64,000 nt of DNA from Dichotomicrobium thermohalophilum (GCF_003550175.1 NZ_QXDF01000001.1:1202501-1266500); one strand, 5' to 3'; shown: positions 27,361-37,358, counted from the stretch's first letter. The notes: generated by a model from the sequence alone, not told the origin. Numbers and translations are program-made.

Positions 27361-27942
27361 GATGCCCCCTTAAAGCCTTGGTCAAGCAATTTATGCCGTC
27401 CCGGCGCGCTGAAAGCATTATTCGCCGCTGCCTTGGCGCGCCTTTTTCACGCATGCTGAATACCCATCGCCCGTGGCAAAAGCAAGCGCGAAGATTTCAT
27501 TTACCTGTTGAGCCTATGCAACAATATAGCTTTGGACCGAGGCAGCAGCATGATGGCAATCCCGCACGCTCCCATAGTTGTGACGTGGCGTTGCGTAATT
27601 TGCTGACGAAACAGTTCCCACCCAAAGTGCTTGAGGCGCAAATGGCGTTTTCTCAATCCTTGCGCCCAGTCCTAAATGCCTGGCGTTGAAGCGATTCTCG
27701 CTGTGGACCCGGAAAAGCACCTTGCATCATCATGATTAGGGGACCAGCCCCACCGCGGGTTTCGCTTCCCGTAACGGATTGTAACGAAAATTCATGAAAA
27801 GCATTGCAATATCAGTTCGGCGTGGCTCTTCTTATTGCCAATCAATCCGGTCTTTGCCTTTGCCGCATTCATGCTCTATCCATCGGCGATGCGCGGGTGC
27901 CGTTACCGGCGCGCGAGGGATGACGCAAGAGAGCAGGACCCA
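27361..27942. other. Gap between divergent glycosyltransferase and ABC exporter genes
   Basis: About 580 bases with no convincing gene; a 119-residue plus-strand frame at 27330-27689 overlaps the glycosyltransferase and has no motif. The divergent promoters presumably lie here. An AT-rich segment at about 27785-27830 is the best promoter candidate for the exporter. Confidence 0.4.
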
Positions 27943-29760
27943 ATGCCCCGTTTGCTGACCAGGAAGTGGTGGGCCGACCGCATCGCCAACTGGATTGAGC
28001 AGATCCGTGAGGGCGATGTTGAGCTGTTCCTCCAGATCTTTCGGGAGTATTTTCACCGATTCTGGAAGCGATATGTGCTGATCTTCATGCTGATTGGCAT
28101 TGCTTCGGCCGCGACGGCAGTCACCGCATGGCTTGTCAAAGATGTCGTCAACGAAGTCTTTGTCGACCGCAATGCCGAAATGCTGATCCCGCTGGTGCTG
28201 ATGGTGCTGGCGATCTTCACGGCCCGAGGTTTCAGCATCTTCCTACAGATGGTGCTGTCGCAGCGTATCTCCAATGCCATGGTTGCCGACATCCAGAAAC
28301 GCCTGATACGCCATGTGCTGACGCAGCGCCTCGACTTCTTCAGCCAGAACGGCTCCGATACCTTGCTAATGCGCTTCAATCAGGGCGCACAGGCCTTCAA
28401 CCAGATCCTGAACCTCGTGCTCGTCAACGGATTGCGCGACTTCGCTACGCTGATCGGATTAATCATCGTGATGCTCATTCAGGATCCGATCCTAGCGCTT
28501 GTCAGTTTTACGGTGGCGCCTGCGGCGTTTTATGGCGTTTCCGTTTTGCTGAAGAAGATGAAGGACATCAGCAAGGAAGAGCTAGCCGGCTTTGCGGATT
28601 TGAACCGTCTGGTTCGGGAGACTGTACAGGGAATATCGATTGTTAAAGCCTATAATCTTGAAGGCGCGCAGCGCAATAGCTCCGCTAATGTTATCGAGGG
28701 GATCCGTCAGCGACGTGACCGCATGGCCGCATTGCAGGCAGCGCCGAGCCCATTGCTCGATACCGTTACAGGAACCGCCGTCTCGCTCGCGATCCTCTAC
28801 GCCGGCTTTCGCATGATGTCTGACAGCTACGACGCCGGTACCTTCATGTCTTTTCTGACGGCCCTGCTCATGGCCACTGATCCCGCACGCAAGCTTAGTC
28901 AGATGCGGGTCAAGCTGCGCCGGTCCTTCATGGCCGTGCAGATGGTGTTTGACCTGCTCAATAAAGATCAGAGCGAGGCCAACGGAACGAAGCTGCTTCC
29001 GGGCCCGCTGATGGAGGAAGGCGCTGCAGAGACGCCGGCGATTGCGTTCCAGAGTGTCAACTTCTCTTACAACAACAAGACGCCGGTGCTCAAAGGCCTC
29101 GATCTGGAGGTCGCGCCGGGCGAGATGGTCGCGCTCGTCGGGCCGTCAGGCGCGGGCAAATCGACGCTGTTCAAGCTGCTGCTCAAGTTCCATGCGCCAG
29201 ATGCGGGGCGGGTCGAACTGTTCGGCAATGACGTTGCCGAACTGGACAACGCCGCGCTGCGCGGCGCCATCTCCTTTGTCGGCCAGTCGAACTTCATCTT
29301 TGCCGGCTCGATCCGCGACAATCTGAGCTTGCGCAATCATGCGGTCAGCCAGGACCAGATCGAGGCGGCCTGCCGCGCGGTCGGCCTGCATGACGATATC
29401 GCCGCGCTGCCGAAGGGCTATGACACCGACGTCGGCGAACTGGGCACGCTGATCTCGGGCGGGCAGGCGCAGCGGCTCAACATGGCGCGGGCGATCATCA
29501 AGGACGCGCCGATCCTGCTGCTGGACGAGGTGACCTCGGCGCTCGATGCGGAAAACGAACAGCTCATCAAGGACTACATCCGCGCGCAGGCACAGCACAA
29601 GACCGTGCTCGTGATCGCGCATCGCCTGTCGACTGTGAAGGAGGCGGACCGCATTGCGCTGGTTCAGGACGGCCGGATCGCCGCTCAGGGCCGCCACGAC
29701 GAGCTTGCCGCGACCAATTCCTACTACGAGAAGATCGTCGCGCTGCAGTTCGCAGCGTGA
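27943..29760 (+). CDS. ABC exporter, fused membrane and ATPase domains (MsbA-like)
   Basis: The ATG at 27943 has a purine-rich AGAGCAGGA upstream and gives 605 residues; an upstream frame to 27835 is open but lacks support. Residues 1-340 hold six membrane helices of an ABC type-1 exporter. The nucleotide-binding domain has Walker A GPSGAGKST, the signature SGGQAQRLNMARA, Walker B ILLLDEVTSALD and the switch histidine in VIAHRLSTV. Homologues flip lipid-linked glycans or lipid A. Beside wecBC and glycosyltransferases, an undecaprenyl- or lipid-linked glycan is the likely cargo, by context only. Confidence 0.85.
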   Translation: MPRLLTRKWWADRIANWIEQIREGDVELFLQIFREYFHRFWKRYVLIFMLIGIASAATAVTAWLVKDVVNEVFVDRNAEMLIPLVLMVLAIFTARGFSIFLQMVLSQRISNAMVADIQKRLIRHVLTQRLDFFSQNGSDTLLMRFNQGAQAFNQILNLVLVNGLRDFATLIGLIIVMLIQDPILALVSFTVAPAAFYGVSVLLKKMKDISKEELAGFADLNRLVRETVQGISIVKAYNLEGAQRNSSANVIEGIRQRRDRMAALQAAPSPLLDTVTGTAVSLAILYAGFRMMSDSYDAGTFMSFLTALLMATDPARKLSQMRVKLRRSFMAVQMVFDLLNKDQSEANGTKLLPGPLMEEGAAETPAIAFQSVNFSYNNKTPVLKGLDLEVAPGEMVALVGPSGAGKSTLFKLLLKFHAPDAGRVELFGNDVAELDNAALRGAISFVGQSNFIFAGSIRDNLSLRNHAVSQDQIEAACRAVGLHDDIAALPKGYDTDVGELGTLISGGQAQRLNMARAIIKDAPILLLDEVTSALDAENEQLIKDYIRAQAQHKTVLVIAHRLSTVKEADRIALVQDGRIAAQGRHDELAATNSYYEKIVALQFAA

Positions 29761-29961
29761 CCGCCGACGTTCTCAGAGCCTCGCCACGATTGTGCGGTGC
29801 GGGGCCGGACAAACTGCGTTGCTGAAATAGGGCCACGTCCGGAAACGCTCTGGCGCTTGGCGCCCTATCGCGATTCCGAACACCTAAGAAGCTCGCGAGC
29901 CAATCCGTCCGGTCATATCGTTATTATCAAACAAACGCGAACCATTCAGCATCACAAAGTT

Positions 29962-30888
29962 CTAAAAGCCGCGAATGCGCCGGTATGGCTCTGCCCGATA
30001 GCCGGTCAAGGCCGCAATCCGCCCAGCAGCAGCGGCGAGACGCTTGCCACCACGAAGCGCCTGCCTCTTGAATCGATGGCTTGATATTGGGGCAAAGATT
30101 GCCGCTTCGATCAAAGTCAGCACTCCGCCTATTGTGGTTGTGAGGGCTTTGATCGCGTGGCGCCAAGCCGAACGCTCAGATCGCTCCCGTCGCGTGTTGT
30201 TGACGCTGGCGCTGAATGCCCGGAAAATTTGCCAGCGATACGTACAGCGCTCGGGAGGCCAGTATTCAAAAGTGCACGGCTTATCAGAGTAAAAAATGGA
30301 AGCTCCGGCTCTGTGTGCCCGTGCAAAAAAATCAATGTCTCCACCGCCAGTCAGAGCAAAATCTTCATCAAAGCGCAGGCCGGCCTCTGACGGTCTTATC
30401 AACGAGGCAGAAAACAGCACATTTGCGGTACTCGTGGAAGTTCTGACCTCTCCTTCTCTGCGCTTTGTCGGTCGCACCACCCAGAACGGCGTTGGTTCGG
30501 GGTAGACAGGCTCAACGCGTCCCTGAATGACGTCCGCATTGTAGCGCGTTGCGGCGGCCATCAGTTCGGCGAGCCAGTCCGGCGCGGCAGTCTCATCATC
30601 GTCGATAAAGGCAATCCAGTCAGCAGCTAAATCAAGAGCGGCTTCAAGTATCGCATTGCGAGCCATCGAAATTCCGCGACGCGGTTCGTGAATATAGCGT
30701 ACTGGGATCGGACAGGTTGTAACAAAATTTTCGACGAGGACACGGTTTGATGCAGCCGCCTCGTTGTCGGCAACCACTATGGTTGGTGCTACGTCAACTG
30801 GCACCTCTTGCCGGGCGAGCGATTCCAGACACTTTTGCAACATCACCGGGCGATGAACGGTGCATACACCTATAGCGACAGTAATCAA
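29962..30888 (-). CDS. Family-2 glycosyltransferase
   Basis: The 308-residue protein starts MITVAIGVCTVHRPVMLQKC, a typical GT-A N-terminus. It has IVVADNEAAASNRV, PRRGISMARNAILEAAL and the metal-binding WIAFIDDDETAAPDW. A second conserved block is FALTGGGDIDFFARAHRAGA. The C-terminus has one or two weak amphipathic or membrane-associated helices. It is clearly related in plan to the GT2 at 26,296, suggesting a duplicated pair working on one polymer. It converges on the ABC exporter gene. Confidence 0.83.
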   Translation of the reverse strand: MITVAIGVCTVHRPVMLQKCLESLARQEVPVDVAPTIVVADNEAAASNRVLVENFVTTCPIPVRYIHEPRRGISMARNAILEAALDLAADWIAFIDDDETAAPDWLAELMAAATRYNADVIQGRVEPVYPEPTPFWVVRPTKRREGEVRTSTSTANVLFSASLIRPSEAGLRFDEDFALTGGGDIDFFARAHRAGASIFYSDKPCTFEYWPPERCTYRWQIFRAFSASVNNTRRERSERSAWRHAIKALTTTIGGVLTLIEAAIFAPISSHRFKRQALRGGKRLAAAAGRIAALTGYRAEPYRRIRGF

Positions 30889-32241
30889 TTCTCACCCGTC
30901 CCCTTAGTAATCCGCGCTGCAAGATAACGAACGGCTGAGGAAGTGCAAGGGAACAATGTTTATGGATAATGAGCGGGCTGTAACCGGTTTGCTCGTCGGC
31001 CACAGGTTTTGTGTTGCGCGCGACACTCCGCATCCGACAGGGGCGCATCGGCGCGCCGATACCCGGGCTCGGGTTCAACGGTTTCGGGCGACGCCAGCAC
31101 GGTCTTCTCGGCGCGCTCCGCCCGCAGGCTCTGCCCGGCCGCGTCTCATCGAGGACCGCCCAAGGATGCCCTGATGGACCATCTGCGACCAACCCCTGGC
31201 ACGAAAAAATCGTATCTCTGTAGTCTGCCGCTTAACGATCTTGAAACGGAGTCGATCTATAGTGTGATTTATCTTGGCGGTAGTGTGTGCATACTCGTAA
31301 ACAGAAATGTAGTGTCCCATATCTTTGGACTGAATGACGATCATGAAGACGACTGAATACGCATTATAATCAGATCGATCTTCCATTCTCGAAACTACGC
31401 TACGTCCCACGCTCTTGCGCTCGTCCACAAAACGTTAACTGCCGGCTGGTCGCGTCTGCGTGCGGCGCCTTTAAATTACGGCCGCCGACCAACCCAGCCT
31501 GATAAATTGACGCTGGTTGAGATGATTTTGCCGTCCGTGAGACGTGGCCTGTTACGTGGCCGACACGTCCCGTTGCGTTGTCTTCTCGAACACGCAGACC
31601 TCTTGAGCACACGCCGCGATGTTATGCAGGTTCGCAGGGGTGGACGATCTGGCTGCCAGATGGCCGGCCCAAAAAACCGCTTCCAATGGCTTGCGGGCGA
31701 ACGCTGACGCGTGTGCCATTAACCGGGCTCACAGGTCCGCCAGCGCTGGCGGGAGGACCGAGCGGCATGAGACGCAAGCCCCTTGTCCCGCGCGATACAA
31801 GCGTCGCGCTGTTGGCCGTTCCAGCTGGAAGGAAAGGCCAAATTTATACGTCACCGCATTGATTAATGAAGCACGAAAGACGTCGGGCGCGCCAGCGTAA
31901 TGCCGTGCGCATGCGGCGGGCTGCCGACATGGATCGTCGAGTTCCTGGTCAGGGATTTGACAACATTATGCGAGGCAACCCTGGGATTCACGGCCGCCCG
32001 TTGGCCTGCGCGCAATGGATGGGGACGACCGGGGTTCGTGAAACTTCCCATAGAGAACGACCTGTGGGCCTGGTGGGCGGCACGATAGACCGGATACGCA
32101 TACCGAGCCGAGAGTTCGGGCCGGACGTTGACCACGGGCGGAGCGTGAAGTGGATGTGCAATGCCGTATTGTGTGTCGGTATCGCTGTAGAGCCGGACTT
32201 GGGAGTTCGCCGAGGGGACGGATGCAATCGTTGAGAACGTC
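30889..32241. other. About 1.35 kb without a convincing gene
   Basis: Short overlapping frames occur on both strands, none with a motif, a good start or a conserved-looking composition. Base composition varies along the stretch (an AT-rich patch at about 31200-31400 inside GC-rich sequence), as expected from a patchwork of degraded insertions. Confidence 0.4.
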
Positions 32242-32480
32242 TTATCCCGGGACTTGATGGGCGCGGAAGACAAAATCGTGATCGACGTCAAGCGCCACGC
32301 CTGACGGGATGAACAAGCCGAGTGTCAGGCTGGCGATTCCGATCAGACCGGTTTCCTCGTTGGCGCCTTCAAGGTTCTGGAAGAACTCACGGGCGACGGT
32401 GTTGCCGTCTTCGGTCGTGATTTCGCTGAAAAGCTGGCAGCGGTTTTCGTCGCAGGCGGGGTGGCTGTCTTGGCGATGGT
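32242..32480 (-). pseudogene. Possible IalB-family (invasion-associated locus B) fragment
   Basis: The minus-strand frame from about 32480 reads CDENRCQLFSEITTEDGN, then LGLFIPSGVALDVDHD. The spacing of Cys-X4-Cys-Gln-Leu and the LGLF-P-GV-L-VD pattern resemble IalB-like periplasmic proteins. The signal peptide and the C-terminal cysteine part are missing. I offer this as a relic; the resemblance is by eye only. Confidence 0.35.
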
Positions 32481-32656
32481 TCTCACAAAATTGCGGTGTA
32501 TTCGTCGTGAGTCTTAAGCCAATTTTAACGAATATATGAGAATTAAGCATTATCGTCGGGGGAGTGTATCAGGATACACACCGAAATGTATTTTAGCAGA
32601 TGTTCTGTCTCAACAACCCCGGCCAGGCGAACAGCCTTGACATCAGGGTTGCCGGC

Positions 32657-32889
32657 GTGACGTGTATTCGTTCGGCTTGCTCGAATATTGCCCCTGTGAC
32701 ACGTGTGACGGTCGTGACGGTGTGAGGGCGGCTCTTTATTCCCTTTTTCTCTTCTTTTTCCAGAGAATCGAAATAGAACTAATTTCGTCACAGCTGTCAC
32801 AACGTCACGGAATCTTTTGTTGTACAGCGAAACGAGGTGTGACGCCCCGTGACACAGGCGTCGAAGGCCTCTGCGCCACGGAACGTCAC
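32657..32889. repeat. GTGAC/GTCAC short-repeat array beside the ATPase gene
   Basis: Within 233 bases the pentamer GTGAC occurs six times (starts 32657, 32696, 32705, 32714, 32839, 32849) and its complement GTCAC four times (32787, 32796, 32804, 32885). The array lies immediately past the 3' end of an SF3-like ATPase. Clustered short repeats next to a replication ATPase are typical of satellite replication origins; this role is inferred. Confidence 0.65.
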
Positions 32890-32913
32890 AGCCAACCTAT
32901 GCTTAGCGAAAGA

Positions 32914-34395
32914 TTAGTGCTTCCCGGCTGCTCGGATCCGGATCAAGCGCTTGCCCGTGCCCGGCTCTCGGTGATCAAGAACCACTTCGATGCCCTCAGC
33001 ACGCAGTGCGGGCAGGAAGCGCCGCAGCCGGGTGCTGACCGCGTTCGGCGACAGTGGGACCATACCATCAGACGGCTGATCATCGCTCCTCCGGCTCAAG
33101 ATGGCATCACGCAGTTGAGTGGCCGTGCCCTCCCACGGTCCGTGCCCGCGGACCAGAGCCGCAACCTCGGCGATGAAGGGGTCGTTGTCGACCGCGGCCT
33201 TGGTCAGACCTGCCTGATTGTCCCAATAGGCACGCATGAACGAGCCTGGTTCAACCGGTAGATCGGGCTCCGCCGCAACACCAAGCCGGGCAAAGTCTGC
33301 CATACGCGGAAGCTCATTGAGCTTGACGTCCTCGATGCGCCTGAGCACCCCCGACAGCACATCGAATACCGCCCCGAGGATATAGGGCAGGTCATGCTCG
33401 AACGCGGCCCAGAACTCCGACTCGGGCTTACGCTGACGCTCGTCGATACGCGGTAAACGCAACACGAGGGCCCGGTCGGCCAGATCTGGACGGCTGGCCA
33501 TATCAGCAATGCCATTGAGGATCACCGGCCGCTGCACATCGAAGATGACCTCGTCATCGTCGGTGAAAAGCTTGCGCTTATTGAGACCGCCGCCCGTCGA
33601 GAGCCGGCACAGCTCGTCCGAGAGCCAGGGACGGATATCCGAGAGGTTATCCAGAGCAAGAAGCCAGCGGTTTTTCGCTGATATCATCAGCCCTTCCTCG
33701 TCCTTGGGAAGGCTCTGGAACGGCGACTTGTTCGGATCGATAAGACGGCGCAGTGCCCGGACCAGTGTCGATTTTCCAGACCCTTGTTCTGCGATGAGAA
33801 CAAGAAGAGGGTAAGGGCCAGAGGGCCAGAATGCCGCGATGATCCAAGCATAAACGAGGGGCAGCTCTTCTGGCGCGACGTTGATGTATTTCGTCAACAT
33901 GTCCAACCGGCCATCAGCTCGCGGCTCAGGCAACGCCCGCATTGCTTTCGAGCGCACAAAAACAACCGGGGCATCCGCTGCTTCGATAACCTTCCAGCCG
34001 TGCATATCGATACTCACAACTCGCCAGGATTGGTCACCGAGATCGATGTAGGTCACCCCCTCATGTTTGGCGACCCGAACATGAATGGGCCGCTCCCAGC
34101 CGTTTTCGAAGGCCTCGGCTTCCAGCATTGCCAGTGCATCGGTGACGGCCGTATTATTCGGAGTGCGACCGAAACGCTTGCGAAACTCATGTCTAAGGCG
34201 CCGTTTGGTACACGGCGAGTTGAGTTTATGCGTTTGTTGGCGTCCGTCGATGACGAACGAGACGTACGGCTCATCATCGTAATGCCACAGTTGCCATTGG
34301 CGCTGATTGAGAACCAGCTCGATGAGTTGATCGCAAACCGCTTTACTGCCGGGACTTCCGGTGCCACCAGCGTTCCCATTGAGGTGCTTAGCCAT
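32914..34395 (-). CDS. Mobile-element SF3-like replication ATPase/helicase
   Basis: An AAGGAGGT site lies 5 bases before the ATG at 34395, giving 493 residues. A longer frame to 34563 is open but lacks a site. The central ATPase has Walker A AEQGSGKSTLVRALRRL, a Walker-B-like LLALDNLSDI and a sensor region STGGGLNKRKLFTDDDE. This fits helicase-like ATPases found with primases on alphaproteobacterial islands. The C-terminus looks like a winged-helix DNA-binding domain. The stop lies 24 bp from the GTGAC array. The preceding small frame overlaps its start by 8 bp. It probably drives excised-element replication; untested. Confidence 0.7.
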   Translation of the reverse strand: MAKHLNGNAGGTGSPGSKAVCDQLIELVLNQRQWQLWHYDDEPYVSFVIDGRQQTHKLNSPCTKRRLRHEFRKRFGRTPNNTAVTDALAMLEAEAFENGWERPIHVRVAKHEGVTYIDLGDQSWRVVSIDMHGWKVIEAADAPVVFVRSKAMRALPEPRADGRLDMLTKYINVAPEELPLVYAWIIAAFWPSGPYPLLVLIAEQGSGKSTLVRALRRLIDPNKSPFQSLPKDEEGLMISAKNRWLLALDNLSDIRPWLSDELCRLSTGGGLNKRKLFTDDDEVIFDVQRPVILNGIADMASRPDLADRALVLRLPRIDERQRKPESEFWAAFEHDLPYILGAVFDVLSGVLRRIEDVKLNELPRMADFARLGVAAEPDLPVEPGSFMRAYWDNQAGLTKAAVDNDPFIAEVAALVRGHGPWEGTATQLRDAILSRRSDDQPSDGMVPLSPNAVSTRLRRFLPALRAEGIEVVLDHREPGTGKRLIRIRAAGKH

Positions 34396-34576
34396 GAAGC
34401 ACCTCCTTCGAATAGCTACGATGTGAGGTGAGCCGCTCGACAGTCTTGGAAGCGCGAAGTTGTACAGAGCTTTCACAGCGCTCCTGATGCGCGTCTGCGC
34501 GGCAATAAACAAGTCCAGAGAAAGGTCGTCTAGATAACTTGCCGAGGGGCAAGTTAAGTACAATTTGACGCTCCAT
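34388..34576 (-). CDS. Small protein overlapping the ATPase start
   Basis: A 62-residue frame begins MERQIVLNLPLGKLSRRPF and ends EVLHG-stop. Its stop codon overlaps the first codons of the ATPase (ATGGCTAA), an arrangement typical of translational coupling. The protein is basic and has no motif I recognise. It may be a real accessory gene of the replication module or a chance frame. Confidence 0.35.
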   Translation of the reverse strand: MERQIVLNLPLGKLSRRPFSGLVYCRADAHQERCESSVQLRASKTVERLTSHRSYSKEVLHG

Positions 34577-34693
34577 AGTTAGATTTCCCACGTTGCACAT
34601 ACGCGCTGGAAATGCGCGGCAGCAGCGCTCATTCGCCCCTGCACAGGCCAGAATAGTCCGGACACTTTTACGAGAGATTTAATGGATGCAGCC

Positions 34694-34712
34694 GGGGAAC
34701 AGATGGGGAACA
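34694..34712 (+). repeat. Arm-site-like repeat pair GGGGAACA
   Basis: Two copies of GGGGAACA lie 11 bases apart, beginning near 34694. They resemble the paired GGGGAAGC sites at both island ends but differ in the last bases. They may be arm sites left by another integrated element. Confidence 0.4.
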
Positions 34713-34743
34713 AAGATAGTCAGCATTGTTAGGTGGCGGTTAG

Positions 34744-35976
34744 GATGAGACATGCCGCGATACCGGTTCGGATCCCCGGCGGCCCAGGCCGCCCGGTTAT
34801 CCGGGCAAGCACCTGCTCTTCGCGAGCTACAAGATCGCGCACGCCGTGCGCCGCGGGAACGGGCGTATCTGTATCTCCATGCCGCCAAGACATGGCAAGT
34901 CCCGTCTGGTGGGCGAGGCCGCGATCCCGTGGTTCCTGGAGGAATTCCCGGAGCGCCACGTCATCCTGATCTCGTACAACGGGGACAAGGCCGAGGAATG
35001 GGGCCGCAAGGTGCGCGACACGATCCGCTCGCGCCGCGTCCTTTTTAGCGTGAATGTCCGAGAAGACATGTCACGCGTGGACCGGTTCGAAACCGACAAG
35101 GGTTCCGAGGCGCATTTTCTCGGCATCAATGGCGGCGTCACCGGCAAAGGCGGCCACCTCGTCATCATTGATGATTACATAAAAGACATTACGGAAGCGT
35201 TAAGCCCGGCGTTTCGTGAACGCCAGTGGATGCAGTTCCTCGCAAACCTCGACACGCGCCTTGAGCCGGGCGCGACGGTCATCATCGTCGCCACGCGCTG
35301 GCACTCCGACGACCTGATTGGGCGCGTCACGCAGCGCATGGACGATTGGGAGGTGATCTCACTTCCCGCAATAGCCCTGGAAAACGATCCCCTCGGCCGC
35401 AAGCCGGGCGAGCCCTTATTCCCCGAGCGCTATGACCTGAAGCGCCTGGAGCAGATCCGCAGAGCCCGCGCGGGCACCTATCTTTGGGAAGCGATGTATC
35501 AGCAGCAGCCCTTCGATGACGCGATGGGGCTGACTGATCCGGAGTGGTTCCAGATCCTCGACCGGCTGTCGATGGCCGAGGAAGCCGAATTGCAGAAGGT
35601 CCGCGCCTGGGACCTGGCCGCGACCTCTGCGGGCGGCGACTGGACCGTTGGCGGGCTTCTTGGCAAGCACACGCCCTCAAGCGGCTGCTACATTATGAAT
35701 GTCAAGCGCAAGCAGCTCTCGCCGGCCGATGTCGAGAAGATGGTCCGCACGACCGCCGAAGCCGATGGCCGCGACGTGACCATCCTCATCGAGCAAGAGC
35801 CGGGATCGAGCGGCAAGGCCCTCGTCGAGCACTACCAGCGCAACGTGTTGCCTGACTTCCACGTCGTCCCGATCGCGACCGGCGCCGTCCCGAAGCTGTC
35901 GCGCGCGCAACCGTTCCTGGCCGCGTCGGTTCAACACCACAGACCTGGGGTAATCGCTACCCCTTATTCTGGTTGA
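34744..35976 (+). pseudogene. Phage terminase large subunit, truncated at both ends
   Basis: An open frame from 34744 (after a TAG at 34741) has no ATG before a GTG at 34846. It shows the terminase ATPase (MPPRHGKSRL Walker A, LVIIDDYIKD Walker B) and the start of the RNase-H-like nuclease (VRAWDLAATSAGGDWTVGG, ILIEQEPGSSGKA). The end departs from the family after KLSRAQPFLAAS, where a conserved stretch leading to a final catalytic Asp is expected. The N-terminal part that precedes the P-loop is also short. The packaging motor would have no intact nuclease, and no capsid genes are nearby. Confidence 0.75.
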
Positions 35977-36020
35977 AACAGTAGCAGAACAAATAGTGAA
36001 GAGAGGGTTCCGGTTGACCC

Positions 36021-36061
36021 CACATTTGCCACGGTGCATGTCACATTTTTCACGGTGTATG
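36021..36061 (+). repeat. Imperfect 20-bp tandem repeat near the inner integrase
   Basis: CACATTTGCCACGGTGCATG at 36021-36040 is followed at 36042-36061 by a copy with three changes. TTTGCCAC in the first unit recurs twice at about 36248-36268 in the 3' end of the integrase gene. These could be arm or core sites for that integrase. Confidence 0.45.
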
Positions 36062-36203
36062 TTTGTGACAAGCATCGACATGCTTTGAGCCGTTTACCTT
36101 TTGTTTAAGTTTAAAAATACAGCAAAATCAGGGATTTAAGATGGAGCGGGTGATCGTGATCGAGCCGACGACATCGACCTTCGGAAAGTGAATGTCAATT
36201 TGG

Positions 36204-37358
36204 CTAACCCGTTGATTTAAAAGTGTTTTTTCGCCCCGGTTGTGGCGTTTGCCACAGATTTGCCACAGCAGCTCCGGGCTGCCCGATTGTTCCATCCGCG
36301 GCATTTTGCAACTCTAGGTTGTTGACCTGTTCGAAGAACTGGCCGCCGACTTGATGGACGCGATCGATGATTTCGGACCGTTCCTCATGGCCGTAGTGGC
36401 GCATTGGCACGGTGGGATCTTTCCAGCGGAAGGCATCCTGCAAGCCCTTCAGGGAACCGCCGGCGTCCAAATAATTCCGCGCGGCCTTGTGGCGGCCCCA
36501 GGCATGCGAGCCGTAATAATCGACGCCGGCTTTCGCGCACGCCTTCTTGATGTCGCGGTTGATGTTGTCCTTGCTGCACGTCCCGAACAGCCATTTCTGC
36601 TCGCGCCAGTTGGGGATCGCTTCGATCGCCTCGATGACGTGTTCGGCGAGAACGACCTGGACCGGATTGCCTGCCTTGTCATATTCGGGCAAATTGAGCC
36701 GCCACGGCCAGTGCGTCGTGTCGATGTCCGCGGGCGTTCGCCGTACGGCCTCGGAAATCCGCAGCCCGTGCGTGACGTTGAGCGTCAACAAGGCGTACAG
36801 CGTGGGCCGGAGATACGGTTTGATCGCCCCGTACCACCAGTTCGGCGGCGACTTGACGCGCTTATCCTTGTTCCAGCCCTTTGGCTTCTCGAATTTGCGC
36901 GGCGGCGCGAGGCCCGCTTTCACGGCGTTGTTGTAGACAGCGCTGATCGGCACGTAAATGTAGCGCGCCTGGGTGTTCGGTTTGCAGTGGCCTTTCAGCT
37001 TTTGCGCGACGCGCTGGACCTCGGCCTGGGTCAGTTTGTCGAGGGTAAGGTCGCCGATTTCCTCGACGATCGGCGCAAGCCGTTTAGCTTCTTCGACATT
37101 CGGGTTTCTGCCGAGGTAAAGGCCAACGGCATCGTCGAAAGTCGTGTCGGAGCCGTCGGGGGCCTGGTTCACACGCGCGGCCTCGAAGTAGTCGGCCTCT
37201 ATTTGGTCGGCAACTTCTTCTGCGTCAGCCTTTCGATGGCAGCCCGTCCGGTGTTCTTTGCGCTTGCGGACGATGACGCCGTTTTCGCGGACCGGGACGG
37301 TGAGACGGACGTACCACTTGCCTTGTTGGCCGCGGCGGCGCCATGTGCGTTTTGCCAT
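36204..37358 (-). CDS. Inner tyrosine recombinase/integrase
   Basis: The 384-residue protein has an N-terminal arm/core-binding part (MAKRTWRRRGQQGKWYVRLT) and a C-terminal catalytic domain. LNVTHGLRISEAVRR carries the first Arg, HAWGRHKAARNYLDAGG the His-X-X-Arg-like box, and RHYGHEERSEII the final Tyr region. It differs from the integrase at the right end of the island and so served another element. Its 5' end is overlapped for 160 bp by the excisionase-like gene. The start at 37358 has a GAGGATCAGGGA site upstream. Confidence 0.82.
   Translation of the reverse strand: MAKRTWRRRGQQGKWYVRLTVPVRENGVIVRKRKEHRTGCHRKADAEEVADQIEADYFEAARVNQAPDGSDTTFDDAVGLYLGRNPNVEEAKRLAPIVEEIGDLTLDKLTQAEVQRVAQKLKGHCKPNTQARYIYVPISAVYNNAVKAGLAPPRKFEKPKGWNKDKRVKSPPNWWYGAIKPYLRPTLYALLTLNVTHGLRISEAVRRTPADIDTTHWPWRLNLPEYDKAGNPVQVVLAEHVIEAIEAIPNWREQKWLFGTCSKDNINRDIKKACAKAGVDYYGSHAWGRHKAARNYLDAGGSLKGLQDAFRWKDPTVPMRHYGHEERSEIIDRVHQVGGQFFEQVNNLELQNAADGTIGQPGAAVANLWQTPQPGRKNTFKSTG

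Noticed and set aside
27330-27689. 119-residue plus-strand frame between glycosyltransferase and exporter
   Set aside because: Overlaps the glycosyltransferase start region, has no motif and no ribosome-binding site.
32657-32889. CRISPR array
   Set aside because: Pentamers in both orientations at irregular spacing are not CRISPR repeats.
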